A DNA stretch of 64,000 nt. It comes from Leucosporidium creatinivorum (lineage: Eukaryota > Basidiomycota > Microbotryomycetes > Leucosporidiales > Leucosporidiaceae). Location: the NCBI GenBank assembly GCA_001600635.1, contig BCKL01000007.1:458303-522302 (forward strand), given 5' to 3'. A program made the position numbers and the translations under genes. Below are positions 28,475-40,181 of the stretch, piece after piece; position 1 is the first letter of the stretch; each line of letters begins with the position of its first letter. The notes beneath the pieces are model-generated. The model made no database searches. It was given only the letters and a program-made list of their open reading frames with translations, and had not been told where the DNA came from.

Positions 28475-31442
28475 TCAAGATATGATACAGCTCCTTCCGC
28501 GCTCCCCTCCATCGCTCGCTGAGCCGTTCCTCCTTCCCTTCCTCTTCTCCTTCCCCGCACCATTGCGGATCTTCCTCCTCGCATCAGCCACATCGATCTG
28601 CAAGTTGCCGTCAAAGCTCCTCACCACCACCTTGGCCTCATCGCACTCCTCCAATGCTCCTCGTCGACCGAGCAGCGGCCCGCCATCGTCCGGTCCATCG
28701 TGGTAGGCGAGTGGGGTCGTCCAGTACCCTCGTTGGCCGGTGCGGGGTCGACTCAACCCTTGCACGTCCTTCTGCAGTTGGCGAGTGAGGAAGCGATTGT
28801 CCAGCACCGAAAGAAAGGCACCTTGAACGCCGCCCTCCCACTGAGAAGAGACGAACGACCGAGCCGTGTCTTCTGCCAGCGTCGTGCCGTCGGCGTGAAG
28901 GACTCGTAGGGCTGGGCAGCGCTCGAGGAGAGCTGTCCATGCGCCCGTCGAGATCCCGCCGCAGGAGGAGAGGTTGATCTCCTGCAGGCTCGGCGGAAGG
29001 TGGTCGAGGACGGTGTCGTCGACTTGGAGGTTGTGCTCGAGGTCGAGGTGAGTGAGAAGAGGGACGGTTGGGAGGAAGTGCACCAAACCTTGGGTGTGGA
29101 AGGAGGTGGCGAGATGGGCGAGCTCGAGGTGGGTGAGCGAGGGAAGGCAATGCGCGAGATGTCGAAGCGCGACGTCGGTGATGTTGGGCAGGGATGACAG
29201 ATTGAGTCGTCGGAGGGGGTAGTGATAATCTGGATCCAGAGGTGAAGAGTACGAGTACGAGTTGGGAAGGACGAGGAGAGGTGAAGCGGCGGTGGAGAGG
29301 ACGAGAAGTGGAGCGCCGGGCTGACTGCCGAGACTGGAGAAGGCGAAATCGGTGATGCGCTTGTTGTGGGAGATGTCAAGCTCGAGGAGCGCCGAGTAGC
29401 GATACATGATCCTGATGAGGAGGGTGTCTGTAAGGTTGCTGAGCTTGGAGGCGTGTAGCGTTTTGAGTTCGGTCGGCAGACAGAGAAGGGCGGCTGCATC
29501 GAGGGCGGCACAGCGGCTGACGTTGAGAGAGCGAAGTTGCGTCGCTGTAGATCCTAGAGTCTCGAGGCCGGCAGCTACGATGCAGGCGAGGGCGAAGAGA
29601 TTGACGTCTCGGAGGTGGGGCGAGTGCGCGAGGAGGTAGTTGAGCGAAGCGGTCGTGATGTTGCGACATCCTGCACGAGATGGAGTGGTCAGCGAGGAGA
29701 GCACATCCTTCTTGACTATTGTCCATGCTCACCCGTGAGGTCGATCGACGTGATGTTGGTGGTGCCAAACTCGGTCGACGCAGCCAGCTCGGTGATCTCG
29801 ACGAGCGTCTCTCCCTGCAGCAAGTGCATGCCCTTGAGGTCGAGATGGTGGACGAAGGTCCCTGATGATTCCACGAGACGAAGAAGTGAAGGCGTGCGAA
29901 GGATATCGGCGCCGAGGAGAGTCGTGCTGACGGTTGTCCAGTGCTGGCCGTCGAGAGCGAGCGATTGCCAGGTGCGCGAGACCTGCGGGGAGACGCGTCA
30001 GTGGGAAAGATTCGAAGTAGAAGGACTCTTACGACGAGGCTCACCCTCGAGATCCTGACCAGCTCCCTCCGACCCTTGACCTCGCCGGCCCACCTCTCCC
30101 TCGCCCGATCTCCTCTCCATCTCCCCTCTTGCACCTCCCTCTCATGCTCCTCCACACAGCTCTCTACGACCATTCCCAAAATCTTCACTCTGATCTCCCG
30201 AGGAAGGAGGAAGTCGAACAAGTTGAGCCTCAGCTCGACGGGCGTAGCGACTCGCGATGGTGGCTCGGCAGCTGGCGAGGAGAGGGCGGTGACGAAGGAG
30301 GAGGGAAGACGTTGGTCGTCCAGGCTGTGACGAGGGGACGCGAGAGTGCGAAGAAGTGGGGCTGATTGCGAGCGAGGGCGGGTAGGAGTGGAGGGAGTGG
30401 GAGAGGCCGAGACGACGGGCTGATCAGCTTCCTTGGACGAAGGGCGGATGTAGCTGAGGGCTTTCAGCAGCTTGAGGCCGCTCCTCGATCTTGCGCGCTC
30501 ATCGAGAGGGCTTTCCGATGGTGTAGAAGTGGTCCTCGCTCGAGAGGGGGTGAGGGCGAGGAAGGAGCTCGGTTGAGAGGTGATGGACAGGGAGGAGAGG
30601 GAGCGAGCGAAGCGATTAGGCGCGGGTTTCGTGGTAGTAGAGGTCGAGGAGGAAAGTGTCGGGGTGGAGGAGCTGCTGAGGTCGCGCGAGAGGCGACGAA
30701 GAGGTCGAGGGAAGGAGAGAGTGCGCTTGCGCTTCGGCGGAGGCGCTGTACCGTTGCCTCCGCCTGGAGTGGACGTCGATGAGGTCGAGGGGGTGGGAGC
30801 TGATATGAGAGGTGTAGCTATTCTGCCGGGCGATGCGGAAGGTGACTCCGTTGGCGTGGGCTGCTCCTCCGCCGAGCCGACTTGGATCCGCGAAGCCGAG
30901 TCGTGCTCCTGCTCCTCAGGACCTCTGAGCTCATCCACCTGTTCTCCCGATCTCTTTACAGTATGCTCCTTGATCGCTCCATCTGCCTCGGCGCATTTAC
31001 TCGACCTACCCTCGTCCTCTTGAGCGTGCGAAAGCGTTTCGGCGAGCTCCAATTGCGGCCTCTCGCGCTCCTTGCCCTTGTCGAGGGAGCGGGAAAAGGC
31101 GAGGGGGAGAGAGGGAGTGAAGGATGATGGTGGAGTGTAGCTACCGGATCCTTGACCGCCTGGGCTGTCCCAGCTGCTCCATCCAGAGCCCTCCGCTTCA
31201 GCGACTTCGTCCTCTCGCTCTGCCGCCTCGGTATCGGCGCACTCAGAGTAAGGCGCCGCTTCTACTGAGTGCTCCATCGAGCTGACTAGCGCCGGCCGAG
31301 CTGGGTTCGGGCGAGGTTGCTGCAGCTGGAGGCCCGAGAGATGTGCGCTCGAGGATGAGGCGGAGGCGTCGGCGAGCTGGCGGGAGTAGACGAAAGGGAT
31401 GGAAGGCGAGGCGCTGTCCTCTGTACGCTCCTGCGCATCCAT
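28475..31442 (-). CDS. F-box and leucine-rich-repeat protein with C-terminal CAAX box
   Basis: Probable substrate receptor of an SCF ubiquitin ligase, about 945 residues. The N-terminal 400 residues are disordered and Ser/Pro-rich. The F-box begins at FDFLLPREIRVKILGMV and, across an intron, continues VSRTWQSLALDGQHW. At least eight leucine-rich repeats follow in AMN1/FBXL style, for example LRSLNVSRCAALD, LLELDISHNKRITDFA and LQEINLSSCGGIS. A basic tail (KEKRKGRRNG) precedes the last four residues CIIS, a CAAX prenylation motif with Ser last (farnesyl type), after a polybasic run. Human FBXL2 and FBXL20 share this layout. The chosen start MDAQERTED is at 31442; an upstream in-frame ATG at 31625 is open too, so the protein may be about 60 residues longer. 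Two introns, both checked for frame. Confidence 0.85.
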
Positions 31443-32429
31443 CGGAGGTGATCTCGAGTGTTGCAGAGCCGAGTCGAGAAACGAAGCGAAACGATGAGAG
31501 TCGGAAAGGCGGGGTCGGCGAGTCGCTCGACCAAGTGTACTCGTGGGGGGAGCTGCGAAGGCTCTGCAGACCTTTGGTAGGTACTTCAAGCTTGCTGAGA
31601 TGCTTCCCTTGCTCCTCTGTAGCATTCTCGCCGCTTCGTCTCGGATCAGCTGCTCTCGGAAGAAGATCGCCGAGCGCCCACCTCTCCCTTCGCAGCTGGC
31701 CGACCGAAGCTGAAAGTAAGCAGTTTCGGTAGATTTGTATAACACGAGCCCAGCTGCTACGGCTTTCGCTACCAGCTCACATCACACTCAAGTCGATGCT
31801 CAGCCAACAGCCCGCCTTGGACGCGTCGCTCGGCGTTAGCGCATGGATCCCTTGACGAGCGGCCTTGCTTGGCAAGAGGAGGCAGCAGGCTCAGCAGCAA
31901 AGCAGCACAAGCATCTAGCACCATGCTGTACACTTACAGTAAGCCCGGACGAAGCTCGTGACGCCCTAAGAAAGCGGTGAATCGCCCTTCGCGCGTCCGA
32001 CGTCGGCTGAGCCAGAAACGGCAGCTCCGAGAGGGGCGCAAAGGGTGGTAGAGTGCAGAATCGCTGTAGGAGGATATATAATGGCTCTAGTAGCGGCAAC
32101 GCGTGCCATCACATCACCGAGCTGCTGCCCTACACCCTCAGGCGTGTTTTGTCGAGAAGTCGACGCAGCGGCGCGACCTTTCTCTTCTTCCTCCGTCTCT
32201 CTCTCGTTCAGCTCGCGGCTACATACTGCAGTACACGTCGGCTGGCTGGCGATCCTCTTTCTGTTCCCTTCCTCCTCCCCCCTTCCTTCTCCTCTCCTGC
32301 CGCTCGCCAACTCGCCTACAACTACGAAAGGCTCGAGCACCCTCAAACGACGAGAACCGCAGCCTCGCTTCGTCGTCCGTCACCCAAGGACTCTCGTCCT
32401 CCCTCACCTCGCTTCTGTAGCTAGGTAGT
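31443..32429. other. Divergent promoter region of F-box gene and FKS1
   Basis: About 990 bases. The part next to FKS1 is pyrimidine-rich, as in many fungal leaders. Up to 31745 the F-box frame remains open on the minus strand, so the left part may be coding. Confidence 0.5.
32076..32082 (+). promoter_or_regulatory. Candidate TATA box of FKS1
   Basis: TATATAA about 350 bases before the FKS1 start codon, followed by a pyrimidine-rich leader. The distance is long but possible with a long 5' UTR. Confidence 0.3.
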
Positions 32430-35400
32430 CATGGCTTACCAAGAGCCCCAGCAAGGCTCCCAAGGCTACCCGCATCGCCCCAGCGATCCCAGCAACCCGT
32501 TCGGCTCTTCCACTCAGGCGCTGGGAGGTCAGTACTCGGCTGGCAACTCGTACGAAGGCGGCGAGAGCGACGAGTACCAGAGCAACCAGTACTCGGCGGA
32601 AGATGAGACCCGTCAACGTGAGTAGCTTTGCCTTTCCTTCCCTTGTACCACTCCAGCAGAGCGCCGTCACCGCCTCGATTCGACGGCGCGCGTGTGCTGG
32701 GCTCGGGGCCTGAGCGCGCTTTGCAGGGAGGAGCAGGCCAGCAGGATGTGGGAGGGTACAGAGCGAGTAGCACTGCTAACAGCCATGCTCCTTCTCCGCC
32801 TACTGCAGACGACGGCTCGCAGGAGGGCACTTACTACCGTGGAGGCTACAACGCGCCCTCGTACGAGTCCTTTGGTCCTCCTCCTCCCTCCGGCCCCTTC
32901 CAAGGCGCCTACGACCGCTCGGGAGCCGACTCCCCAGGAGGCTACACCGACTACGAGTCGTCTTCGGCACATGGAGGGCCTTACTCCCGCCTGCGCGAGC
33001 CCTACCCCGCCTGGAGCAACGAACAACAAATTCCCCTCTCCAAAGAGGAGATTGAGGACGTCTTCATCGACCTCGCCAACAAGTTTGGATTCCAGCGCGA
33101 CTCGATGCGCAACATGTACGACCACCTCATGATCCAGCTCGACTCTCGCGCCTCGCGCATGTCGCCGAACCAGGCTCTCCTCACGCTGCACGCCGACTAC
33201 ATCGGAGGAGAGCACGCCAACTACCGCAAGTGGTACTTTGCCGCTCAACTCGACCTCGACGACGCCATCGGACAGGCCAACTCGGGCGGCGTCGGTCGCC
33301 TCGCTCGCAAGGCTTCGCGCAAGGCCGGCGTCAAGTCGACCCCCGCCCCCGCCTCGGTCAAGACTCTCGACACGGCCCACAGTCGCTGGCGTCAAGCGAT
33401 GGCCCAGATGTCGAGCTACGACCGCATGCGCCAGCTCGCCCTCTACCTCCTCTGCTGGGGAGAGGCCGCCCAGGTTCGCTTTGTGCCCGAGTGCCTTTGC
33501 TTCATCTTCAAGTGTGCGGACGACTACTACCGCAGCCCCGAGTGCCAGAACCGCGTCGAGGCGGTGCCAGAAGGTCTCTACCTCCGCGCCGTCGTGCGGC
33601 CGCTCTACCGCTTCATCCGCGACCAGAGCTACGAGGTCACCGACGGCGTCTTCCTCAAGCGTGAGCGCGACCACGAGGACATCATCGGATATGACGACGT
33701 CAACCAGCTCTTCTGGTACCCCGAGGGCATCTCGAGGATCGTGCTGGCCGACAAGGTGAGCTTACCGAGCCCTGTTCGGCGAAGACGAGCGATCGCTAAT
33801 GTGCTCCTCTCCCCATAGACTCGCCTCGTCGACGTCCCCGCCGCTCAGCGCTTCATGAAGTTCGACAAGATCGACTGGAACAAGGTCTTCATCAAGACCT
33901 ACTACGAGCGCCGTTCGTTGCTCCACCTCCTCGTCAACTTTAACCGCATCTGGGTCCTCCATATCTCGATCTTCTGGATGTACACGGTACGGCTTTGGTG
34001 TGAAAGCTGAGCGCTTCGACGAACTCGCGCTGACTCAAACTCGCTTCGCAGGCCTACAACTGCCCCAACATCTACACCTCGGGCGACTCGAAGAACCCGA
34101 ATCCACCGATGCAATGGTCCGCCGTCGCCCTCGGAGGAGCCGTCGCCACCCTCATCATGCTCGCCGCCACCCTCGCCGAATTCAGCTACGTTCCGACCAC
34201 CTGGAACAACACCTCGCACCTCATGACTCGCTTCTTCCTCCTCCTCATCGTCCTCGCCCTCACCGCCGGCCCCACCATCTGGATCGCCGCCTTCGACCAA
34301 ACCTCCAACATCGCCCTCATCGTCGGTATCGTCCAGTTCGGTATCTCGGTCCTCGCCATCGTCATCTTCTCCGTCATCCCTTCGGGTCGACTCTTCGGCG
34401 ACCGCGTCGCAGGCAAGGCGCGCAAGTACCTCGCCAGCCAAACCTTCACCGCGTCGTACCCCAAGCTCGACAAGAAGGCCCGCTTCGCCAGCATCATGCT
34501 CTGGGTCCTCGTCTTCGGCTGCAAGCTCACCGAGTCGTACTTCTTCCTCACCCTCTCGTTCGAGAACCCCGTGCGCGTCATGGTCGGCATGAAGGTGCAG
34601 AACTGCTCGGACAAGATCTTTGGCAACGCCCTCTGCCGTCACCAGCCGGCGTTCGCCCTCGCGATCATGTTCTGCATGGATCTGTGTCTATTCTTCTTAG
34701 ACACGTTCCTCTGGTATGTCATCTGGAACACCGGTGAGCCTTTCTCCTTTCTCTTCTCTTCGACTACAGAACCGCCGCTGACTCTCCTCTCATCGCCAAC
34801 AGTCTACTCGATCGCTCGCTCGTTCTCTATCGGTCTTTCGATCTGGACGCCATGGAAGGGTGAGTCCGGCGTTTCGGCTTGCGGAAGGAATCTCGCTGAC
34901 TCCCTACACTCTCACAGACATCTTCGAGCGCCTCCCCAAGCGCATCTACGCCAAGATCCTCGCGACCGCCGACATGGAGGTCAAGTACAAGCCCAAGGTC
35001 CTCGTCTCGCAAGTCTGGAACGCCATCATCATCTCGATGTACCGCGAGCATCTCCTCTCGATCGACCACGTCCAGCGCCTACTCTACCACCAGGTCCCCT
35101 CGGAGCAGGACGGCAAGCGCACGCTTCGCGCGCCCATGTTCTTCATCTCGCAGGACGACAAGGTACGTCGAGCTCTTTGAAGTGAGAGCGGGATGCTCGC
35201 TGACCCTGCTTCATCGTTGACAGGGCCTCAAGGCCGAGTTCTTCCCTCCCGGATCCGAGGCCGCTCGTCGCATCTCCTTCTTCGCCCAATCCCTCACCAC
35301 CGCCATCCCCGAACCCCTCGGAGTCGACACGATGCCCACCTTCACCGTCCTCACCCCTCACTACTCGGAGAAGATCCTTCTCTCGCTTCGCGAGATCATT

Positions 35401-38400
35401 CGCGAGGAGGACCAGAACACTCGCGTCACCCTGCTCGAGTACCTCAAGCAGCTCCACCCCGTCGAATGGGACAACTTCGTGCGCGACACCAAGATCCTCG
35501 CCGAGGAGTCCGCCGACCTCGACGAGAAGTCGGACAAGAAGACGGATGACATCCCCTTCTACACCATCGGATTCAAGTCGGCCGCCCCCGAGTACACCCT
35601 CCGCACCCGAATTTGGGCCTCGCTTCGCGCGCAGACCCTCTACCGCACCGTCTCTGGCTTCATGAACTACAGCAAGGCCATCAAGCTCCTCTACCGCGTC
35701 GAGAACCCCGAGGTCGTCCAGCTCTTCGGCGGCAACACGGAGCGCCTCGAGCGCGAGCTCGAGCGCATGGCTCGCCGCAAGTTCCGCTTCGTCATCTCGA
35801 TGCAGCGCTACTCCAAGTTCAGCAAGGAGGAGATTGAGAACACCGAGTTCCTCCTCCGCGCCTACCCCGACCTCCAGATCGCCTACCTCGACGAGGAGCG
35901 CCCCCGCAAGGAAGGCGGCGAGCCCAGGATCTTCTCGGCCCTCATCGACGGACACTCGGAGATCCTCCCCGACGGCAAGCGTCGCCCCAAGTTCCGCGTC
36001 GAGCTTCCCGGCAACCCCATCCTCGGCGACGGCAAATCGGACAACCAGAACCACGCCATCATCTTCCACCGCGGCGAGTACCTCCAGCTCATCGACGCCA
36101 ACCAGGACAACTACCTCGAGGAGTGCCTCAAGATCCGCAACGTCCTCGGCGAGTTCGAGGACTACCACGTCTCGTCCAAGAGCCCCTACTCGCCCGAAGG
36201 CGCCAAGGAGTTCTCCAAGGACCCCATCGCCATCGTCGGAGCTCGCGAGTACATCTTCTCGGAGAACATTGGAATCCTCGGAGACGTCGCCGCTGGAAAG
36301 GAGCAGACGTTCGGTACGCTCGCCGCGAGGTCCATGGCCTACACCGGCGGCAAGCTCCACTACGGTCACCCCGATTTCCTCAACGCCATCTTCATGACGA
36401 CTCGTGGAGGAGTCTCCAAGGCGCAGAAGGGACTGCATCTCAACGAGGATATCTACGCCGGTATGAACGCCTTCGGTCGCGGCGGCAAGATCAAGCACAC
36501 CGAGTACTACCAGGTTCGTCGTCGCCTTCCCGTTCTCCCCTCTCGTTCGGAGCTGACCCTCTCTCCTCCTTCCTACAGTGCGGAAAGGGTCGTGATCTCG
36601 GATTCGGCACCATCCTCAACTTCCAGACCAAGATTGGAACGGGAATGGGAGAGCAGATGCTCTCGCGCGAGTACTACTACCTCGGCACGCAGCTCCCCAT
36701 GGATCGCTTCCTCACCTTCTACTACGGCCACCCCGGTTTCCACATCAACAACATCCTCGTCATCCTCTCGGTCCAGCTTTTCATGTTCGCCCTCGTCTTC
36801 CTCGGTACCCTCAACAAGGAGCTCACCATCTGCAAGTACACGTCCGACGGTCAGTTCGTTGGAGGCCAAGGAGGATGCTACAACCTCGTTCCCGTCTACG
36901 ACTGGATCAAGCGCTGCATCATCTCGATCTTTATCGTCTTCTTCATCGGTAGGTCGCCTCCTCGCGTGCTCGAGACCGATCGGTGACCTCGCTCTCCCCT
37001 CAAACAGCTTTCCTGCCGCTCTTCCTCCAAGAGCTAACGGAGCGAGGAGTCGTTCGTGCGGTCATTCGACTCGGCAAGCATTTCCTCTCCCTCTCGCCCG
37101 TCTTCGAGGTGTTTGGCACCCAGATCTCGTCGCATTCGATCTTGAGCAACTTGACCTACGGAGGAGCTCGCTACATCGCCACCGGTCGTGGATTCGCAAC
37201 AACGAGGATCTCGTTCTCGATCCTCTTCTCGCGTTTCGCCGGACCGAGCATCTACCTCGGACTGAGGACGCTTCTACTCCTCCTCTACGTCACCCTCACG
37301 CTGTGGATCTACCACCGTGAGTCGTCTCGTAGCTGCACCCTTGACGAGACCTCAAGCTAACCTCCCTCCTTCTCGCTCCGCAGTCATCTACTTCTGGATC
37401 TCCATCATGGCCCTCTGCATCGCTCCCTTCATCTTCAACCCTCACCAGTTCTCGCTCGGCGACTTCATCATCGACTACCGGGAGTACCTCCGCTGGATGT
37501 CGCGCGGCAACTCGCGCGCGCACGCCAACTCGTGGATCGGCTACTGCCGCCTGTCGAGGACCAAGATCACCGGCTTCAAGAAGAAGAAGATGGGTCACCC
37601 CTCGGAGAAGCTCTCGACCGACGTCCCTCGCGTTGGATGGAAGGTCATCGTCGTCAACGAGGTCTTCGCACCTCTCGCCCTCGCTACCATCCTCACCGTC
37701 GCCTACCTCTTCGTCAAGGTGAGTCTTTTGGTCGGCTCACGCTTCGAGGGCCTTACTTAACCTTTGTCGCTCTCGCAGTCGTTCGCCAACCCGAGCATCA
37801 ACTCGCTGCTACGCATCGCCGTCATCTCGCTCGGACCGATCGTGTTCAACGCGGTGCTCCTCATCACCATCTTCTTCATCTCGCTCCTCGCTGGTCCTCT
37901 GCTCGGCAACTGCTGTGGCAACTTTGGCTCCGTCATGGCCGGCATCGCTCACCTGGGCTCGGTCGTGGGCATGGTCGCCTTCTTCGAGTTCCTATGGGTG
38001 TTGGAGAGGTGGAACATTAGTCACGCGGTTCTCGGAATGATTGCTACCATGGCGTGAGTAGTCTCCCGGCGATACTCTTGCACCGCTTCAGCTCGCTGAT
38101 CCTTCCCTTGGCCGTCTGTCAAGCATCCAACGTGCCATCTTCAAGATTCTCATCTCGGTGTTCCTATCGCGCGAGTTCAAGCACGACGAGACGAACCGAG
38201 CCTGGTGGACCGGAGTACGTTTCCAGCTGCTCGTAGTCGTGGAGCGATCGCTGACTCAACTTCGCCCGCAGCGTTGGTGGAATCGAGGTCTCGGCGGTGC
38301 CGCGTGGTCTCAACCAGTACGGGAGTTCATCGTCAAGATTGTCGAGATGTCGTTGTTCGCTGCCGACTTCCTTGCAGGAGTGAGTCTCTGTTCGTTCATC

Positions 38401-38917
38401 GCCGAGGCCATCGAAGCTGACCCCTCCTTGCTCTTCTCGCAGCATCTGCTCCTCTTCCTCCTCACCCCTCCCTGCCTCATCCCCGGCATCGACACGATGC
38501 ACTCGACCATGCTCTGTACGTCCCGACGAGCTCTCTCCTCATCGCCGATACTGACCTGCTCGCCTCTCCCTCCCCTCAGTCTGGCTCCGTCCGTCGAAGC
38601 AGATCCGAAGTCCCATTTTCAGCTTCAAGCAGCGTGCGCTCCGTCGCAAGATCATCTTCAAGTACGGTGTGCTGTACGCCCTCGTGTTCGCCTTCTTCGC
38701 GGCTCTAATCGTGCTCCCCGTGAGTCGNCTTCCAAGTTCCACCCGCTTCGTCTCTTCGCCGAAGCTCGGCGCTGACCCTCGTTTGTGTGCTTCCTTCTCC
38801 AGATCGTCTTTGAGCACTCCATCACACTAGACAACTGCTCTGTGTGCGATAACAGTGAGTCTCTCACCAGACCTCGTCCTCGCTGCCGCCTGCTGACCCT
38901 CGCCGTTCGCAGTCTGA
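32430..38917 (+). CDS. FKS1: 1,3-beta-glucan synthase catalytic subunit (GT48)
   Basis: Plasma-membrane enzyme that makes cell-wall beta-1,3-glucan from UDP-glucose, regulated by Rho1. About 1,780 residues in some 15 exons. A Gly/Tyr/Ser-rich N-terminus precedes the FKS1 N-domain ([20 protein letters not shown], then [20 protein letters not shown]). A first group of helices follows, then the cytosolic GT48 core ([34 protein letters not shown]-like [60 protein letters not shown]), then the second helix group. Regions equivalent to echinocandin hot spots read FLTLSFENP and [10 protein letters not shown]. The last exons encode [17 protein letters not shown] and end CSVCDNI, typical for the family. 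One ambiguous base (n) occurs at 38728, within an intron. Assignment is firm. Confidence 0.97.
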
Positions 38918-40181
38918 TGAACGAAACGAACACTCGGTTTCCTCGCTTCCCCTCACGTACAACAGACACTCGCTTCTCCCTCTCTTGCACCTCCCCCTGT
39001 GACTAGCCTTCTCCTTCACGATAGCAGCAAACGTTAGACTTCTCATGATCCTCCTCACTGCGCCGGGAGAGCAGATCGCCGCGAGCCGCTCGGGACCAAA
39101 GAGACAAGCGAGCTGGATACTGTGTCTGCACTTGGTCTCGGAAGGTCTCTTTCTTGGTCTCGGAAGGTCTCTTCCGAGGACCCTGCAGCCGGTCAAAGCC
39201 AGCCACTTCATACTTCTCGCTCCGCCTCCGAGGGCTCGTTTTTCTCGGCGCAGCCCTGCATACTCAACCATCGACCTGCTAAAACCTCAGCACCACAGAA
39301 GGTGGTTCCGGGTTACTAAAGCACTTGGTTGCTTTCGAAAGAGCCAATTGAGCTTTGCGAGCGGTCGCAGAGGATGCCGCAAGGCTGGAGCACCAGAGTC
39401 TGCGCCGAACGAGCATGACGAGGGGACGTCGGCGCTCATCTGGAAGGCTCAAAAGTCCCTGAGTGTCTGGTTGATGCGCTGCAGCGCCGCTCCACATTCG
39501 GCAGAAGCGCTGGACAGCCTGTACACCCGGCTCCCTGCCCCTGACTCTGCACTGCTGCCTTGAATCGGGGTTCTCAGGGAGCAGGAGCTGCTCAGAGATA
39601 CCCCAGTGGCCTCATCTTTATTTGCGTGCTTTACTTTAGCCTGGAGCGAGACTGAGTAGGAGCGCGTGAAGGGTAGCAGGAGGTCGTCGCCGTCGCCGAG
39701 CTTCAACGAGAGCTTCTCCTGCGCCGGCTGAGCAGGGGCAGAAGCCTTTCGACCTACAATACCTCCCCATAGCACCTGCTGTACTTGTATCGAAGGCAGA
39801 AGGGCTGAGGTCCGAGGTGTAGGACCGGCGAGGCTCGGTCGGAGAGGGCAAAGAGCAGCTCACCTCGGTGCAGAGCTGGGAGGCTCCAGGGAGCTGTTAT
39901 AATGTAGCAGAGCAGCCCTCTTATCCTGCTGTAGCATGTGATGCCTAGTGAGACTCGACCAGCCACCTCTCAGCGGCTCTAGGAGGATGCGACAGGGCTA
40001 CAAATTGGCGCTCGGCCAGCTCGACCTCTCTTGCCTTCCTACTTTTCACTGCTCTCTCGCTTCGGCTCTCGCTTATCTCTCAGCGCTACAGCCCTCGTCT
40101 ACCGGACTACACACCCTCAGCGCACTCTCTCCCACCTCACCTACCACCACCTCACCACCTCTCAACTCGCTGTGCTCCAAA
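38918..40181. other. Intergenic after FKS1
   Basis: About 1.26 kb between the FKS1 stop and the next start. Open frames are present, but codon use, lack of splice signals and lack of recognisable protein argue against a gene. It holds a short tandem repeat with a hairpin at 39131-39176. Confidence 0.4.
39131..39176. repeat. Tandem 22-bp repeat with hairpin
   Basis: A 22-base unit beginning CTTGGTCTCGGAAGGTCTCT occurs twice in a row. The end of the second copy and the next bases form a perfect stem CGGAAG-GTCT-CTTCCG at 39161-39176. Purpose unknown. Confidence 0.7.

Noticed and set aside
32045-32428. Open frame of about 125 codons just before FKS1
   Set aside because: It lies in the promoter and leader, is pyrimidine-rich with changing overlapping frames, and has no homology or splice support.
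38540-38990. Minus-strand open frames overlapping the FKS1 tail, repeated at 41377-41966
   Set aside because: They are antisense shadows of the duplicated FKS1 segment and cross its introns.
39045-39563. 172-codon plus-strand frame after FKS1
   Set aside because: Mixed codon use, no known domain, and it includes the simple tandem repeat; probably chance in GC-rich DNA.
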